Origin: CAVPCY01 sp963770765
GTDB lineage: Bacteria; Actinomycetota; Coriobacteriia; Anaerosomatales; PHET01
Direction: 5' to 3'
Assembly: GCA_963770765.1 (NCBI GenBank)
Contig: CAVYQS010000006.1
Coordinates: forward strand, 62,001 to 126,000
Length of the DNA stretch: 64,000 bases
The notes under the pieces were generated by a model, which saw only the letters and a program-made list of their open reading frames with translations, was not told where the DNA came from and did not search any database. Within the stretch, counting starts at the first letter, position 1. Each line of letters begins with the position of its first letter. The position numbers were made by a program, and so were the translations under genes. Positions 26,507 through 35,111 of this stretch are shown here, in pieces.

Positions 26507-27754
26507 TCAACGCGCGTCGGCGCATTCGTCCGCCTCGACATCGTCATGGAGCTCCCCGCAGAGGAGCGGGTGGGCGCGGGTCAGCTTCTCGATCACCGAG
26601 ACGGTCGCCTCGAGGGCCGCGCGCTGAACGTGCGCCGGTGGTGGCGGAGAGCCCTCAGCGAGCGTGCGCTCCGGACACGGCGGTGCCGTCGACCCTGCCG
26701 CCGCCGCGGCCTGGTGAGACAGCGTGCGCCAGGTGGCCGGAACGCTCTGCGGTACCGGCGCGCCCATCAGCACCGCCATCGCCCCCGCCCACATGCGGGG
26801 AACGGCCGAGTATGACTCGTATCCGCCACCCCCCACCATCGCGATCCGCCCGCCGCACAGCTCATCGGCGAGGTCCACGATGCCCGACACGAGACCGAGG
26901 TAGCCGGCGACGGTGTTGTCGAGACCGGCGAGCGGGTCGTCTCGGTGGGAGTCGGCGCCGCCTTGCAAGACGATCACGTCCGGCGAGAAGCTGCGCAGCG
27001 CGGGGCCGATCACCTGCTCGAGAACGAGGTGGTAGCTCGCCGCCCCGCTGCCGGGGGCGAGCGGCACGTTGAGAGCATAGCCGTGACCGGGACCCGCCCC
27101 CATCTCGTGGACGTGGCCGCTGCCCGGGTACAGGTAGGCCCCCGACTCGTGGACCGAGAGCGTGAGCACGTCTGCGCGGTCGTAGAACGCCTCTTCGACG
27201 CCGTCGCCGTGGTGGACGTCGATGTCGACGTAGGCGACGCGCAGACCCGGTCTGGCCCTGGTGGCGCGGCCGATGGCGAGTGCGCAGTCGTTGTAGACGC
27301 AGAAGCCCGCCGCGCGGTCGCGGTGCGCATGATGCAGGCCGCCGGCCGGTCCGAACGCTCGGGTGGCCCGGCCGCTCAAGACGGCGTCGAGCGCCGAGAC
27401 GGTGGCGCCCGCGACGAGCAGTGCGGCCTCGTGCATGCCCGCGAACGCAGGCGTGTCTCCCGGACCGATCCCGAACGACGACTCCGCGAGCTCCGGATGC
27501 GCGCTCGCCCGCATCACCGCCTGCACGTAGCGGGAGTCGTGCACGGCAGCGAGGTCGTCGAGGTTCGCGGTGCCCGGATCGATCCGGGCCACACCGTCCA
27601 GCAGCCCCCAGGCGCTCATGAGCCGCACAGCGAGGACGTGACGTGCCGGCGTGAACGGGTGTGCGGGAGCGAAACGGTAGCTCTCGAGTGCCGGGGAGTA
27701 TGCGAGGGCCACGGGCGGAGTGGCCCGCTCATCCGTGCTGCTCTCTCTCGCCAT
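26507..27754 (-). CDS. acuC: Histone-deacetylase-family protein, AcuC-like
   Basis: 415 aa zinc hydrolase of the arginase/deacetylase fold. Zn and catalytic signatures present: PAGGLHHAHRDRAAGFCVYND, DIDVHHGDGVEEAFY and QGGADSHRDDPLAGL, then MVGGGGYESYS. AcuC removes acetyl groups from acyl-CoA synthetase and other proteins or polyamines. About 40 residues of proline/alanine-rich C-terminal tail are unusual. Start at ATG 27754 with GGGAGG upstream. Confidence 0.9.
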   Translation of the reverse strand: MARESSTDERATPPVALAYSPALESYRFAPAHPFTPARHVLAVRLMSAWGLLDGVARIDPGTANLDDLAAVHDSRYVQAVMRASAHPELAESSFGIGPGDTPAFAGMHEAALLVAGATVSALDAVLSGRATRAFGPAGGLHHAHRDRAAGFCVYNDCALAIGRATRARPGLRVAYVDIDVHHGDGVEEAFYDRADVLTLSVHESGAYLYPGSGHVHEMGAGPGHGYALNVPLAPGSGAASYHLVLEQVIGPALRSFSPDVIVLQGGADSHRDDPLAGLDNTVAGYLGLVSGIVDLADELCGGRIAMVGGGGYESYSAVPRMWAGAMAVLMGAPVPQSVPATWRTLSHQAAAAAGSTAPPCPERTLAEGSPPPPAHVQRAALEATVSVIEKLTRAHPLLCGELHDDVEADECADAR

Positions 27755-27902
27755 GCGCGCCTCCCGACCGCCTCGATCCATTCGACACAGATGAGTATGT
27801 CCATTCTCAGTACACACGATGTCCGCATGACGGACGCAGGGTTTCGGTCGCATTGGGGGGAATACAATCCCTATTCGCCAGTCGTGAATCGAGGAGGGCG
27901 CC

Positions 27903-29678
27903 ATGAGAGAGCTGTTGCGCGTCAACATGAACGACCTGTCCGTGAAGCTCGAACCGATCCCCGAGGGCTGGGCCAAGTACGGCGGCCGCGCACTCACCGA
28001 CGCGATCGTCTATCACGAGGTGCCGGCCGATGCCGATCCGCTCGGCCCTGCCGCGAAGCTCGTCTTCGCACCGGGCACGCTGGGCGGGACCACCGCCCCC
28101 AACGGCGGGCGTCTGTCGGTAGGCGGAAAGAGCCCGTTGACCGGCGGGATCAAGGAGTCGAACTCGGGTGGGCAGGCAGCGCACGCACTCGCCCGCATCG
28201 GAATCTCGGCCGTCGTGGTCGAGGGCAAGGCCGCGGACCCGAACGCTCGCTACGCGCTGGTCGTCGAAGCGGACCGCTCGGCGAAGCTCGAGCGGGTCGA
28301 CGACTGGGCCGGGCTGGGCAACTACGAGGTCGCCGACAAGATCAAGGCCATGCGCCCCGAAGAGGACCGCTTCGCCACGATCTCGATCGGCCCCGCCGGC
28401 GAGGGTCTCGCCAAGGCCGCCGGCATCGCGATCTCAGACCCCAAGGGCTACCCGAACCGCTTCGCGGGCCGCGGCGGCCTGGGCGCGGTCATGGGCAGCA
28501 AGGGCCTCAAGGCCATCGTCATCTCCGACAAGGGCGCGCGCAGCGTCGAACCCGCCGACAAGGAGGCCTTCGTCGCCGCAACCCGCCGCTTCTCGGCGGC
28601 GCTCAAGGAGCATGCGGTATCCGGTACCGGCCTGCCGATGTACGGCACCAACGTGCTCACGAACATCCTCAGCGAGGCGGGCGGCCTGCCCACGCACAAC
28701 TTCGCGAGTGGCACGTTCGAGTTCGCCGATGCGATCGGCGGCGAGACGCAGCGCGCCGCGATCGTCGAGCGCAGCGGTGGCGAGGGCATCAATGACTCCC
28801 ACGGTTGCCACAGTGGCTGCGTCATCAAGTGCTCGCGGTATTGGATGGACAAGGACGGCCACTACAAGACCAAGGGTCCCGAGTACGAGACCGCATGGTC
28901 GTTTGGCGCCGACTGCGAGATCAAGGACCTCGACGACATAGCCGAACTCGACCGCGCGTGCGGCGACCTGGGCCTCGACACGATAGAGATGGGTGCGACG
29001 CTCGCGGTCTACATGGACTCCGGCAACCTCGCGTTCGGAGATGCCGCCGGCGCACTGAGCGTGCTCAAGGACGGTCTTGAGGACAAGGTCATCTGGAACG
29101 GCGCCGAGGCGACGGGCAAGAAGTTCAACGTCCGACGCATCCCCGTCGTCAAGCACCAGGCGCTGCCCGCCTACGATCCGCGTTCCGTCCAGGGCATGGG
29201 AGTCACGTACGCGACCTCGACCATGGGCGCCGACCACACGGCCGGCTACACGGTGACCGCGAACATCCTCAACGTGGGCGGTAGCGTCGACCCGCTCAAG
29301 CCCGCGGGCCAGGCGGACCTGTCCAAGGGGCTGCAGATCGCCACGGCGATGCTCGACTCTCTGGGCTTCTGCATCTTCGTCGCCTTCCCCGTTCTCGACA
29401 TCCCCGAGGCCTTCGCCGCCATCCACGAGATGACCGAGGCCTTCACCGGCGAGAAGTGGGGCGCCGATGAGCTCATGCAACTCGGCCGCGAAGTCCTGAC
29501 GATGGAGCGGATGTACAACGCCAAGGCCGGCTTCACGGCAGCCGACGACCGCCTGCCGGAGTTCTTCAAGACCGATGAGCTCCCACCGCACAACGTCGTC
29601 TTCACGGTGACGGACGCCGACCTGGATTCGGTGTTCGACTTCGTTCCTGAGACGGCGGCCCAGATGGGCCTCACGTAG
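27903..29678 (+). CDS. aor: Aldehyde:ferredoxin oxidoreductase (tungsten, AOR family)
   Basis: 591 aa. N-terminal AOR domain with the pterin-binding stretches (GTTAPNGGRLSVGGKSP, GGLGAVMGSKGLKAI) and a [4Fe-4S] site from HGCHSGCVIKC plus a late cysteine near FGCIF-like 'LDSLGFCIF'. Interconverts aldehydes and carboxylates with ferredoxin and a bis-pterin tungsten centre. GAGGAGG site before the ATG. Followed by a hairpin and by a sulfur-carrier protein and ThiF-like E1, which fit cofactor sulfuration. Confidence 0.93.
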   Translation: MRELLRVNMNDLSVKLEPIPEGWAKYGGRALTDAIVYHEVPADADPLGPAAKLVFAPGTLGGTTAPNGGRLSVGGKSPLTGGIKESNSGGQAAHALARIGISAVVVEGKAADPNARYALVVEADRSAKLERVDDWAGLGNYEVADKIKAMRPEEDRFATISIGPAGEGLAKAAGIAISDPKGYPNRFAGRGGLGAVMGSKGLKAIVISDKGARSVEPADKEAFVAATRRFSAALKEHAVSGTGLPMYGTNVLTNILSEAGGLPTHNFASGTFEFADAIGGETQRAAIVERSGGEGINDSHGCHSGCVIKCSRYWMDKDGHYKTKGPEYETAWSFGADCEIKDLDDIAELDRACGDLGLDTIEMGATLAVYMDSGNLAFGDAAGALSVLKDGLEDKVIWNGAEATGKKFNVRRIPVVKHQALPAYDPRSVQGMGVTYATSTMGADHTAGYTVTANILNVGGSVDPLKPAGQADLSKGLQIATAMLDSLGFCIFVAFPVLDIPEAFAAIHEMTEAFTGEKWGADELMQLGREVLTMERMYNAKAGFTAADDRLPEFFKTDELPPHNVVFTVTDADLDSVFDFVPETAAQMGLT

Positions 29679-29694
29679 TCTCCCACTCCGGCGA

Positions 29695-29732
29695 ATGCCC
29701 GTGCCGTCGGTGCGATTCGACGGCACGGGCAT
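29695..29732. terminator. Hairpin between aor and the sulfur-carrier gene
   Basis: Perfect 15-bp stem (ATGCCCGTGCCGTCG and complement) with an 8-base loop, 16 bp after the aor stop. Likely reduces transcription of the downstream carrier genes relative to aor or stabilises the aor mRNA end. Confidence 0.75.
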
Positions 29733-29748
29733 CGCTAGGATGAGAATG

Positions 29749-29988
29749 ATGAAGATCGATCTGGCTCTCTTCGCATATCTGTCGCAGTACCAGCCCGACG
29801 GTCAGGGCGGGCGGCATCCCCGCACGCTGGAGTACCCGGAGGGCACGGTCATCAGCGACGTCATCGACGACCTCGGCCTACCCGACGGGCCCCGGGTCAT
29901 CTTCGTGAACGGGCGCCACGCACCGGAGTCTCAGCAACTCCACGCTCACGACCGTCTCGGGATCTTTCCTCCGGTCGCTGGGGGCTGA
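29749..29988 (+). CDS. MoaD/ThiS-type sulfur-carrier protein
   Basis: 79 aa beta-grasp protein ending in FPPVAGG: the exposed terminal Gly-Gly is what E1 adenylates and thiocarboxylates. Starts in a cluster of three ATGs at 29740, 29746 and 29749; the last is chosen for the clean N-terminus MKIDLALFAYL and AGGATGAGA upstream. Probably the small subunit of molybdopterin synthase or a dedicated tungstopterin sulfur donor for the upstream AOR. Confidence 0.88.
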   Translation: MKIDLALFAYLSQYQPDGQGGRHPRTLEYPEGTVISDVIDDLGLPDGPRVIFVNGRHAPESQQLHAHDRLGIFPPVAGG

Positions 29989-29993
29989 GGCGC

Positions 29994-30629
29994 GTGTCTC
30001 CCGGAGAGCCGCACCGCTTCGAGCCTGTGGCTGTCGACGATGAGGCGGGCGTTCGAGCGCGTCTGGCCACGAGCCACGTCGCCCTCATCGGCTGCGGCGG
30101 GCTGGGCAGCAACGCTGCGGCGATGTTCGTGCGGGCGGGTGTGGGCGAGCTGACGCTCATCGACTTCGACGTCGTGGACGAGTCGAACCTGAACCGGCAG
30201 ATGTTCTTCCGAGACCAGCTCGGTCAGCCCAAGACCGCGGCGCTCGCCGAGACGCTCCTGCGTATCCGGCCCCAGGTCACCCTGCGCCTGCACCAGGTCT
30301 GCGCGACGCCCGAGAACCTGGTGTCGCTCGTCAAGGATGCAGACGTGGTCGTGGAAGCGGCCGACCGGGCCGAGGTCAAGGCGATGGTCGCCAACGTGCT
30401 CCTTCGCGAGCGCCCTGAGGTCCCTTTGGTGGGTGCATCGGGGCTCGCCGGGTTCGGGCCGGCCAACGGTGTTCTCACCGAGAGGGTCGCCGACTCCTTC
30501 TACCTTGTGGGCGACTGGGAGAGCGACGTGCGCGACAACCTGCCGCTGCTCTCATCACGGGTCATGATCGCGGCCGCCCACGAAGCGCACGCCGCGATCC
30601 GGATCCTGCTCGGCCATCCGGAGGTCTGA
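29994..30629 (+). CDS. ThiF/MoeB-family adenylyltransferase
   Basis: 211 aa E1-like enzyme. ATP site GCGGLGSN (about residues 33-40), followed by DFDVVDESNLNRQ with the catalytic arginine. The C-terminal zinc CxxC pairs of full-length MoeB are missing, like the short ThiF of some anaerobes. Five bases after the carrier gene, so carrier and activating enzyme are coupled. GTG start. Confidence 0.87.
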   Translation: MSPGEPHRFEPVAVDDEAGVRARLATSHVALIGCGGLGSNAAAMFVRAGVGELTLIDFDVVDESNLNRQMFFRDQLGQPKTAALAETLLRIRPQVTLRLHQVCATPENLVSLVKDADVVVEAADRAEVKAMVANVLLRERPEVPLVGASGLAGFGPANGVLTERVADSFYLVGDWESDVRDNLPLLSSRVMIAAAHEAHAAIRILLGHPEV

Positions 30630-30653
30630 GCGCCCAGGCACTCCCGACTCGCG

Positions 30654-30956
30654 CTAGGCGTTCTCGTCCTTGCCGGCGTCGTAGAGCCCCAGGAACATCC
30701 GGTGGGGACCGGGCGTGTCGTTGGGCACGAACGCGATGCGGTCACCCGGGTGCACCAGGACGTTGAGCCCGTGCACCGTGTGGTTCACGAAGACCCCTTC
30801 GATCAGATCCAGCGGCAGCTGGGCGGAGTGCGCGATCTCACGCGCGCGCATGCCTTCATCGGGAATCGTCACCGTGAACACGTAGGGCACGCCGCGCTCG
30901 TCACACGACGGGCGCAGGCTTCCGAACACTCTGACCGTGACTGGCGCTATGCTCAT
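30654..30956 (-). CDS. MoaD/ThiS-like protein without terminal Gly-Gly
   Basis: 100 aa with a ubiquitin-like core (GVFVNHTVHGLNVLVHPGDRIAFVP), but the end runs past the normal Gly-Gly into a HRMFLGLYDAGKDENA tail. It may be a structural homologue or a carrier needing trimming. Convergent with the ThiF gene and divergent from the nitroreductase. Confidence 0.7.
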   Translation of the reverse strand: MSIAPVTVRVFGSLRPSCDERGVPYVFTVTIPDEGMRAREIAHSAQLPLDLIEGVFVNHTVHGLNVLVHPGDRIAFVPNDTPGPHRMFLGLYDAGKDENA

Positions 30957-31034
30957 GGTGACTCAGTTCTTTCCCTTCGGGGCGACACCTGCCTCAGGAG
31001 CCGGACCCGCGCTCGCCGATCGAAAGGCATGACC

Positions 31035-31547
31035 ATGATCGAGGTCCTCCGAAGCCGTCGGAGCATCCGCCGTTACCGAGACGAACCGATTCCTCGCGAG
31101 CTGATCGAGCAGCTGAAGGAGGCGCTTCTCCGGGCGCCTTCGTCGCGCGGACTGGTTTCTCGGCGGTTCGTCTTCGTCACCGATCCGACGGTGCTGGAGG
31201 GGCTCTCACGCGCGAAGAAGGCATCAGCCGGATTCCTCGCCGACGCACCGCTCGGCGTGGTGGTGTGCGGGGACGAGGCCGTATCGGATGTCTGGATCGA
31301 GGACTGCGCCATCGCGGCGATCATCGGCCAGCTGACGGCGACGAGCCTCGGGCTCGGCTCGTGCTGGATCCAGATGCGGGAGCGGGTCGACGCCGCCGGC
31401 CGCTCAGCCGAAGACGTGATCCGGGAACTGCTGGAGCTGCCGGCGACGGTGCGCGTCGACTGCGTGCTCGCGATCGGCTACCCCGCCGAGGAGAAGCCGC
31501 CGGTGCCCGCGGATCAGCTGCACCGCGACACCATCATGGAGCGGTAG
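31035..31547 (+). CDS. Nitroreductase-family flavoprotein
   Basis: 170 aa FMN protein: RSRRSIRRYRDEPIPRELI near the N-terminus, an RAPSSRGLVSRRFV flavin-phosphate region, and GLGSCWIQMR in the middle; short for the family. The ATG at 31035 is preferred to 31029 because GAAAGG then lies at a normal distance. Substrate unknown; many reduce quinones or nitro groups, others process cofactors. Confidence 0.87.
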   Translation: MIEVLRSRRSIRRYRDEPIPRELIEQLKEALLRAPSSRGLVSRRFVFVTDPTVLEGLSRAKKASAGFLADAPLGVVVCGDEAVSDVWIEDCAIAAIIGQLTATSLGLGSCWIQMRERVDAAGRSAEDVIRELLELPATVRVDCVLAIGYPAEEKPPVPADQLHRDTIMER

Positions 31548-31564
31548 AAGCGCAGGCAGCCGCG

Positions 31565-32233
31565 TCAGGTCGTCTCGTCGCTCGGTTCGGGCGTCGGTGC
31601 GGCCTTGGCCTTGGGCCTCGGCTTGTGGATGTACGTGCGCCAGCCGGTCTTCTTGCTCTTGTTGTCGGCATCATCAACCGCCCACACGCGCCAGCGACGC
31701 TTGACGTAGAGGACGCGCGCCGAGTAGGACGTGTCCTTGAGGCCGGTGATGACCTGGGCCTTTCCGTAGGAACCGTCGGACGCACGATCCTGTATCTCGA
31801 ACGAGTAGGTGACGGGCTCGCCGGAGTCGTCCTCGACCTCTGACCAGCGCAGGTTCACTCGGGATGCGTTGATGACGGCGCCATCCGAAGGGGCCAACTG
31901 CTTGGGCCGTGGCGGCGCCTCCTCGTCGACGGTGGAGGTCTCCTCCTCCGCGAGCTCCTCGGCCGCGAGGAGATCGGCGTCGACCGTCTCGGTGGGGACC
32001 TCCTCGACCACTCCGGCGGGCAGCGTCGTCTCGACCTGCACCGGCGGTGCGGGCTCCGGCTGGGGGGCGGTCGCGCGTCCCACGGCGAATCCGATTCCCA
32101 CCCCCAGGAGCAGGAGCAGCCCTGCCCCCACGGCCAACGTGATGGTCAACCGTTGCTGCCGGTCGAGCCGCGAGGTCTTGTACGGGCGCCGGCTTATCCG
32201 CCCGAGATCGTCGCCACGCCTGTTGTCGCTCAT
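31565..32233 (-). CDS. Single-pass membrane protein with FN3-like domain
   Basis: 222 aa. Cytoplasmic basic head (about 1-30), one membrane helix (about 31-54), acidic/proline stalk, then an immunoglobulin/FN3-like domain (about 120-200, 'INASRVNLRWSEVEDDSGEPVTYSFEI'), and a basic proline-rich tail. Extracellular ligand unknown. Next to the cytochrome operon on the same strand but with 82 bp gap. Confidence 0.75.
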   Translation of the reverse strand: MSDNRRGDDLGRISRRPYKTSRLDRQQRLTITLAVGAGLLLLLGVGIGFAVGRATAPQPEPAPPVQVETTLPAGVVEEVPTETVDADLLAAEELAEEETSTVDEEAPPRPKQLAPSDGAVINASRVNLRWSEVEDDSGEPVTYSFEIQDRASDGSYGKAQVITGLKDTSYSARVLYVKRRWRVWAVDDADNKSKKTGWRTYIHKPRPKAKAAPTPEPSDETT

Positions 32234-32315
32234 GAAGACCCCCGAGTGAGTGAGCGGCCCCGTCACACGTCAACCCTAGTGTTGAGTACCCGAACGGGCA
32301 AGTCCCGAGCTGCCG

Positions 32316-33908
32316 CTACTCTCGTGGCCGGGAGACGGCGGCGCCGGTCGAGCCGAAGAGAAGGCCGAGCGTCTCGGGTAAGCTGGGCAGCTCCGGAAGC
32401 CAGCCGCCGGTGTCGGTCGCCTCCACGCTCGCGGTGGGCTCCACGCCGCCGGTGGCGCCGACACTCTCGGTGGGACTCGCGCTCGCACTGGCGTCCGCGC
32501 TCGCGGTCGCGTCCACCGACGCGGTCGGCTCGACAGCCGGGCTCACGTCGACCGAGGCCGGCGGAACGGTGATCGTCTCGGACAACGATGCGCCTGCGAG
32601 CAAGGCCCCCTCGGACCCCGGCTGGGGATCGGGGTTGTGCACGTTGTAGCCTCCGGCGGTGTAGCTGTCGCCGTGGCAGCCGTAGCAGGACTGTGCGTCA
32701 CCCGCGCGGTGTCCGTCGGTATCGGGGAGGCGCAAGACCCCGCCGTCGCGAGGCAGGCCCACGACCTCGTCTGCCGACGAGACCGCCGTGTACGTCCCGA
32801 CTTCGCTGTCCCAGCCGGCCAACGTGTCACTCGTGGCGTGGCAGGTGAAGCAGAACGCGCGCACGCCAGCCGCGCTCGTGGTGTCGAGCGACGCTCCCCT
32901 TTCATCCGAGATCAGGGAGGCGTTGCCGCGCTGGGAGCCGTGCGGGTTGTGGCACTCGAAGCACGGCAGCGGCGAGCCCACGGGAAGGGTTCCGCCGCTC
33001 GTGACGATGCGGTGTCCCGCCGATGCGGTCGTCTCGGTGGTCGCGAACTGCTTGATGTTCACGGGCGTCGTCGAGAAACCGCTCGGCTTCTGCCCGCCGT
33101 GGCAGGTGAAGCACAGTGCGGCGTAGCTGCCGTCGGCCTGGTCTGACGCGAGCGTGGACTGCGCCGGAACCGTGTAGGTGGTCACAAGGCCGTCGTAGGC
33201 ATTCGCGCCACCGTGCGAGGAGTGGCAGTAGAGGCACGAGCCCTGCTCGCGACCCACGGGCTCGCTCATCCCGACGGTCCGTGTCGTCTCGGGGATGAGC
33301 CGGTGAGCGTTGGAGGTGGATTCGTAGGTGGCCGACCCGGGCCACGTGCCGGCCACCGGATAGCCGGTCGCGTCACGCGTGGGCTCGGCGGTCGACGGGT
33401 AGCCCGGTCCGAACCACGCGTCGCTCGAGTCGTGGCAGGCAAGGCACAGTTCGCGTCCTGCCGAAGAGACCCCGGCCCCGTTGACGATGCGCGCCGGGAT
33501 CATGCGCGCATTCTCCGACGCACCGTGAATCTCGTGGCAGGTGGCGCAACCGTTGATGGTCGCAGTCCCGGGACCGTCGCCGTGAAGCGAGTGTCCGCTC
33601 GGGAGCCCGAATGAGTTCTCGGGACCGCTCTCGATGTTGGTCGCGGTGGGGTCGGCGCCATCGTGACACCTGAGGCAGGATCCGCTCACCGAATCCTCAC
33701 CATCCTCGGCACGAAGAAGCAGCCGGTTGGCTGCGGCGTGCGTCGAATGACAGGAAGAACAGCTCGATGTCTGAACGGTCGAGCGGACGTGCGGTGTCTG
33801 AGCGACGGCCGGCGTGGTAGCGAACAGCGCGAATACGACCCCCGTCACCAGCGCGAACGCTGTGACCCGGCCGTATCGTCTCGCGAATCTGAGTGCTGCC
33901 CCGTCCAT
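32316..33908 (-). CDS. Nine-heme secreted cytochrome with LPET-like tail
   Basis: 530 aa. Signal peptide ends near AVAQTP; nine CXXCH sites, several as doubled CXXCH-x-x-H pairs (CATCHEIHG, CFECHNPHG). C-terminal 100 residues are Ser/Pro/Thr/Ala-rich, a wall-spanning stalk, ending LPSLPETLGLLFGSTGAAVSRP: an LPET followed by a short hydrophobic run and arginines, resembling a cell-wall sorting signal with Leu in place of Gly. Probably surface-exposed electron acceptor. 149 bp after the preceding gene, so it may also have its own promoter. Confidence 0.85.
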   Translation of the reverse strand: MDGAALRFARRYGRVTAFALVTGVVFALFATTPAVAQTPHVRSTVQTSSCSSCHSTHAAANRLLLRAEDGEDSVSGSCLRCHDGADPTATNIESGPENSFGLPSGHSLHGDGPGTATINGCATCHEIHGASENARMIPARIVNGAGVSSAGRELCLACHDSSDAWFGPGYPSTAEPTRDATGYPVAGTWPGSATYESTSNAHRLIPETTRTVGMSEPVGREQGSCLYCHSSHGGANAYDGLVTTYTVPAQSTLASDQADGSYAALCFTCHGGQKPSGFSTTPVNIKQFATTETTASAGHRIVTSGGTLPVGSPLPCFECHNPHGSQRGNASLISDERGASLDTTSAAGVRAFCFTCHATSDTLAGWDSEVGTYTAVSSADEVVGLPRDGGVLRLPDTDGHRAGDAQSCYGCHGDSYTAGGYNVHNPDPQPGSEGALLAGASLSETITVPPASVDVSPAVEPTASVDATASADASASASPTESVGATGGVEPTASVEATDTGGWLPELPSLPETLGLLFGSTGAAVSRPRE

Positions 33909-34057
33909 CTACTGTCCCGTCTGCGGGAGGATGAGTCCCGGCAGACCTTATGAACGCAACAACCGCGCCAAGTCTTAGCTTGGATTAATGGGCATTGTGT
34001 GTCGGAATGCGCGGCAGGGAGAGGCTGCTGCCGAGCGGCAGTGACCCGGGCGCCGTG

Positions 34058-35083
34058 TCAGCTCGCGTGACACTCCACGCAGAACAGCGGCGCATGGCAT
34101 TCGAAGCAGAAGGCCGCACCTTCATCGCGAACCTGCCGGTAGTGTTGCTTGACCCACGTGCCTTGCGAGGGGTCGTATGCCTTGTGGTGGCACATGCTGC
34201 ACAGGTCAGGCTTCTCGTCATGGCAGCGCGCGCACACGGCGCGATCCCTCTGCGCTGACGCAGCGTGGCCGGTGGCACCGCGAGCCCACCCGTCCGGATG
34301 AGGCATCTCGACGCCGTGACAGGTGGTACAGGACTCCTTCGTGTGACACAGCGTGCACTGCTCACGGTCGGACGCGGCCACCCGCCCGTGCCCCCGCTTC
34401 CACTTCGCGTCCTTGTGCGACGCAGGGCGCAGTTCGTACTCGTTGGGGTGGCAGACACCGCACTCAGCCGATGCCTCGGGTTGCTCGGCCGTGCCGTGGC
34501 ATGTGAAGCACTGGGCCATCAGCGAGATCGGACGCCCGCGCTGAGCATCCGGGTGCGCCGTATTCACGTGGCACGAGATGCACGAGCCGTTCCGCTCAGC
34601 GTGCTCGGCGTGCTTGATCAGGATCCGGAAGCCCGACGTCGCCTCGCGGTTGGGGTCGTGACACTCCAGGCAGTTGGCGTCCTGTACGGCCCATCCTCCG
34701 GTCTCGGAGGCCTGCTCTGACGATGGCGAGCTGCCCGAGAGGTGCCAGTAGAGGTCCCTGCCGATAAGGGCCGTCCGCGATACGAGGGCCCGGGGGGTCT
34801 GATACCACGGGCGCGGGGTCTCATGGCACTCAACGCAGGTGACCTGGACGTGAGCGGACTCAGACCACGAGGCGGCGCGGGGCTGCATCTCGTGGCACGA
34901 CGCACAGAGTCGGGGCGAAGACGTGGCGAGATCCGCAGCGACGATGAAGGCGATCACGCCCACGACGATCGCGGCGATCGTCGCCACGCGGCGTGACAGC
35001 GGGCGGCGAGCGTGGTGGTCCGCAACAGCGTCGTGCCCACCGGGCGGCGGAGCCGGCTGCATGTCTTCGCGATCGTCGCTCAC
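34058..35083 (-). CDS. Membrane-anchored dodecaheme cytochrome
   Basis: 341 aa: basic head, one membrane helix (about residues 33-53), then twelve CXXCH heme sites, beginning CASCHEMQP as in NapC/NirT quinol dehydrogenases. GTG start with AAGGAGGAGG upstream. Member of the cytochrome operon; likely passes electrons outward across the membrane-wall space. Only one NapC-type head, so it could also draw directly on menaquinol. Confidence 0.9.
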   Translation of the reverse strand: MSDDREDMQPAPPPGGHDAVADHHARRPLSRRVATIAAIVVGVIAFIVAADLATSSPRLCASCHEMQPRAASWSESAHVQVTCVECHETPRPWYQTPRALVSRTALIGRDLYWHLSGSSPSSEQASETGGWAVQDANCLECHDPNREATSGFRILIKHAEHAERNGSCISCHVNTAHPDAQRGRPISLMAQCFTCHGTAEQPEASAECGVCHPNEYELRPASHKDAKWKRGHGRVAASDREQCTLCHTKESCTTCHGVEMPHPDGWARGATGHAASAQRDRAVCARCHDEKPDLCSMCHHKAYDPSQGTWVKQHYRQVRDEGAAFCFECHAPLFCVECHAS

Positions 35084-35111
35084 GCGCCGCCCTCCTCCTT
35101 CGCCTGTGCTG

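Noticed and set aside
33909..34057. A terminator between the dodecaheme and nonaheme cytochrome genes
   Set aside because: Only a weak 5-bp stem (CCAAG/CTTGG at 33968-33983) is seen, without a T-run.
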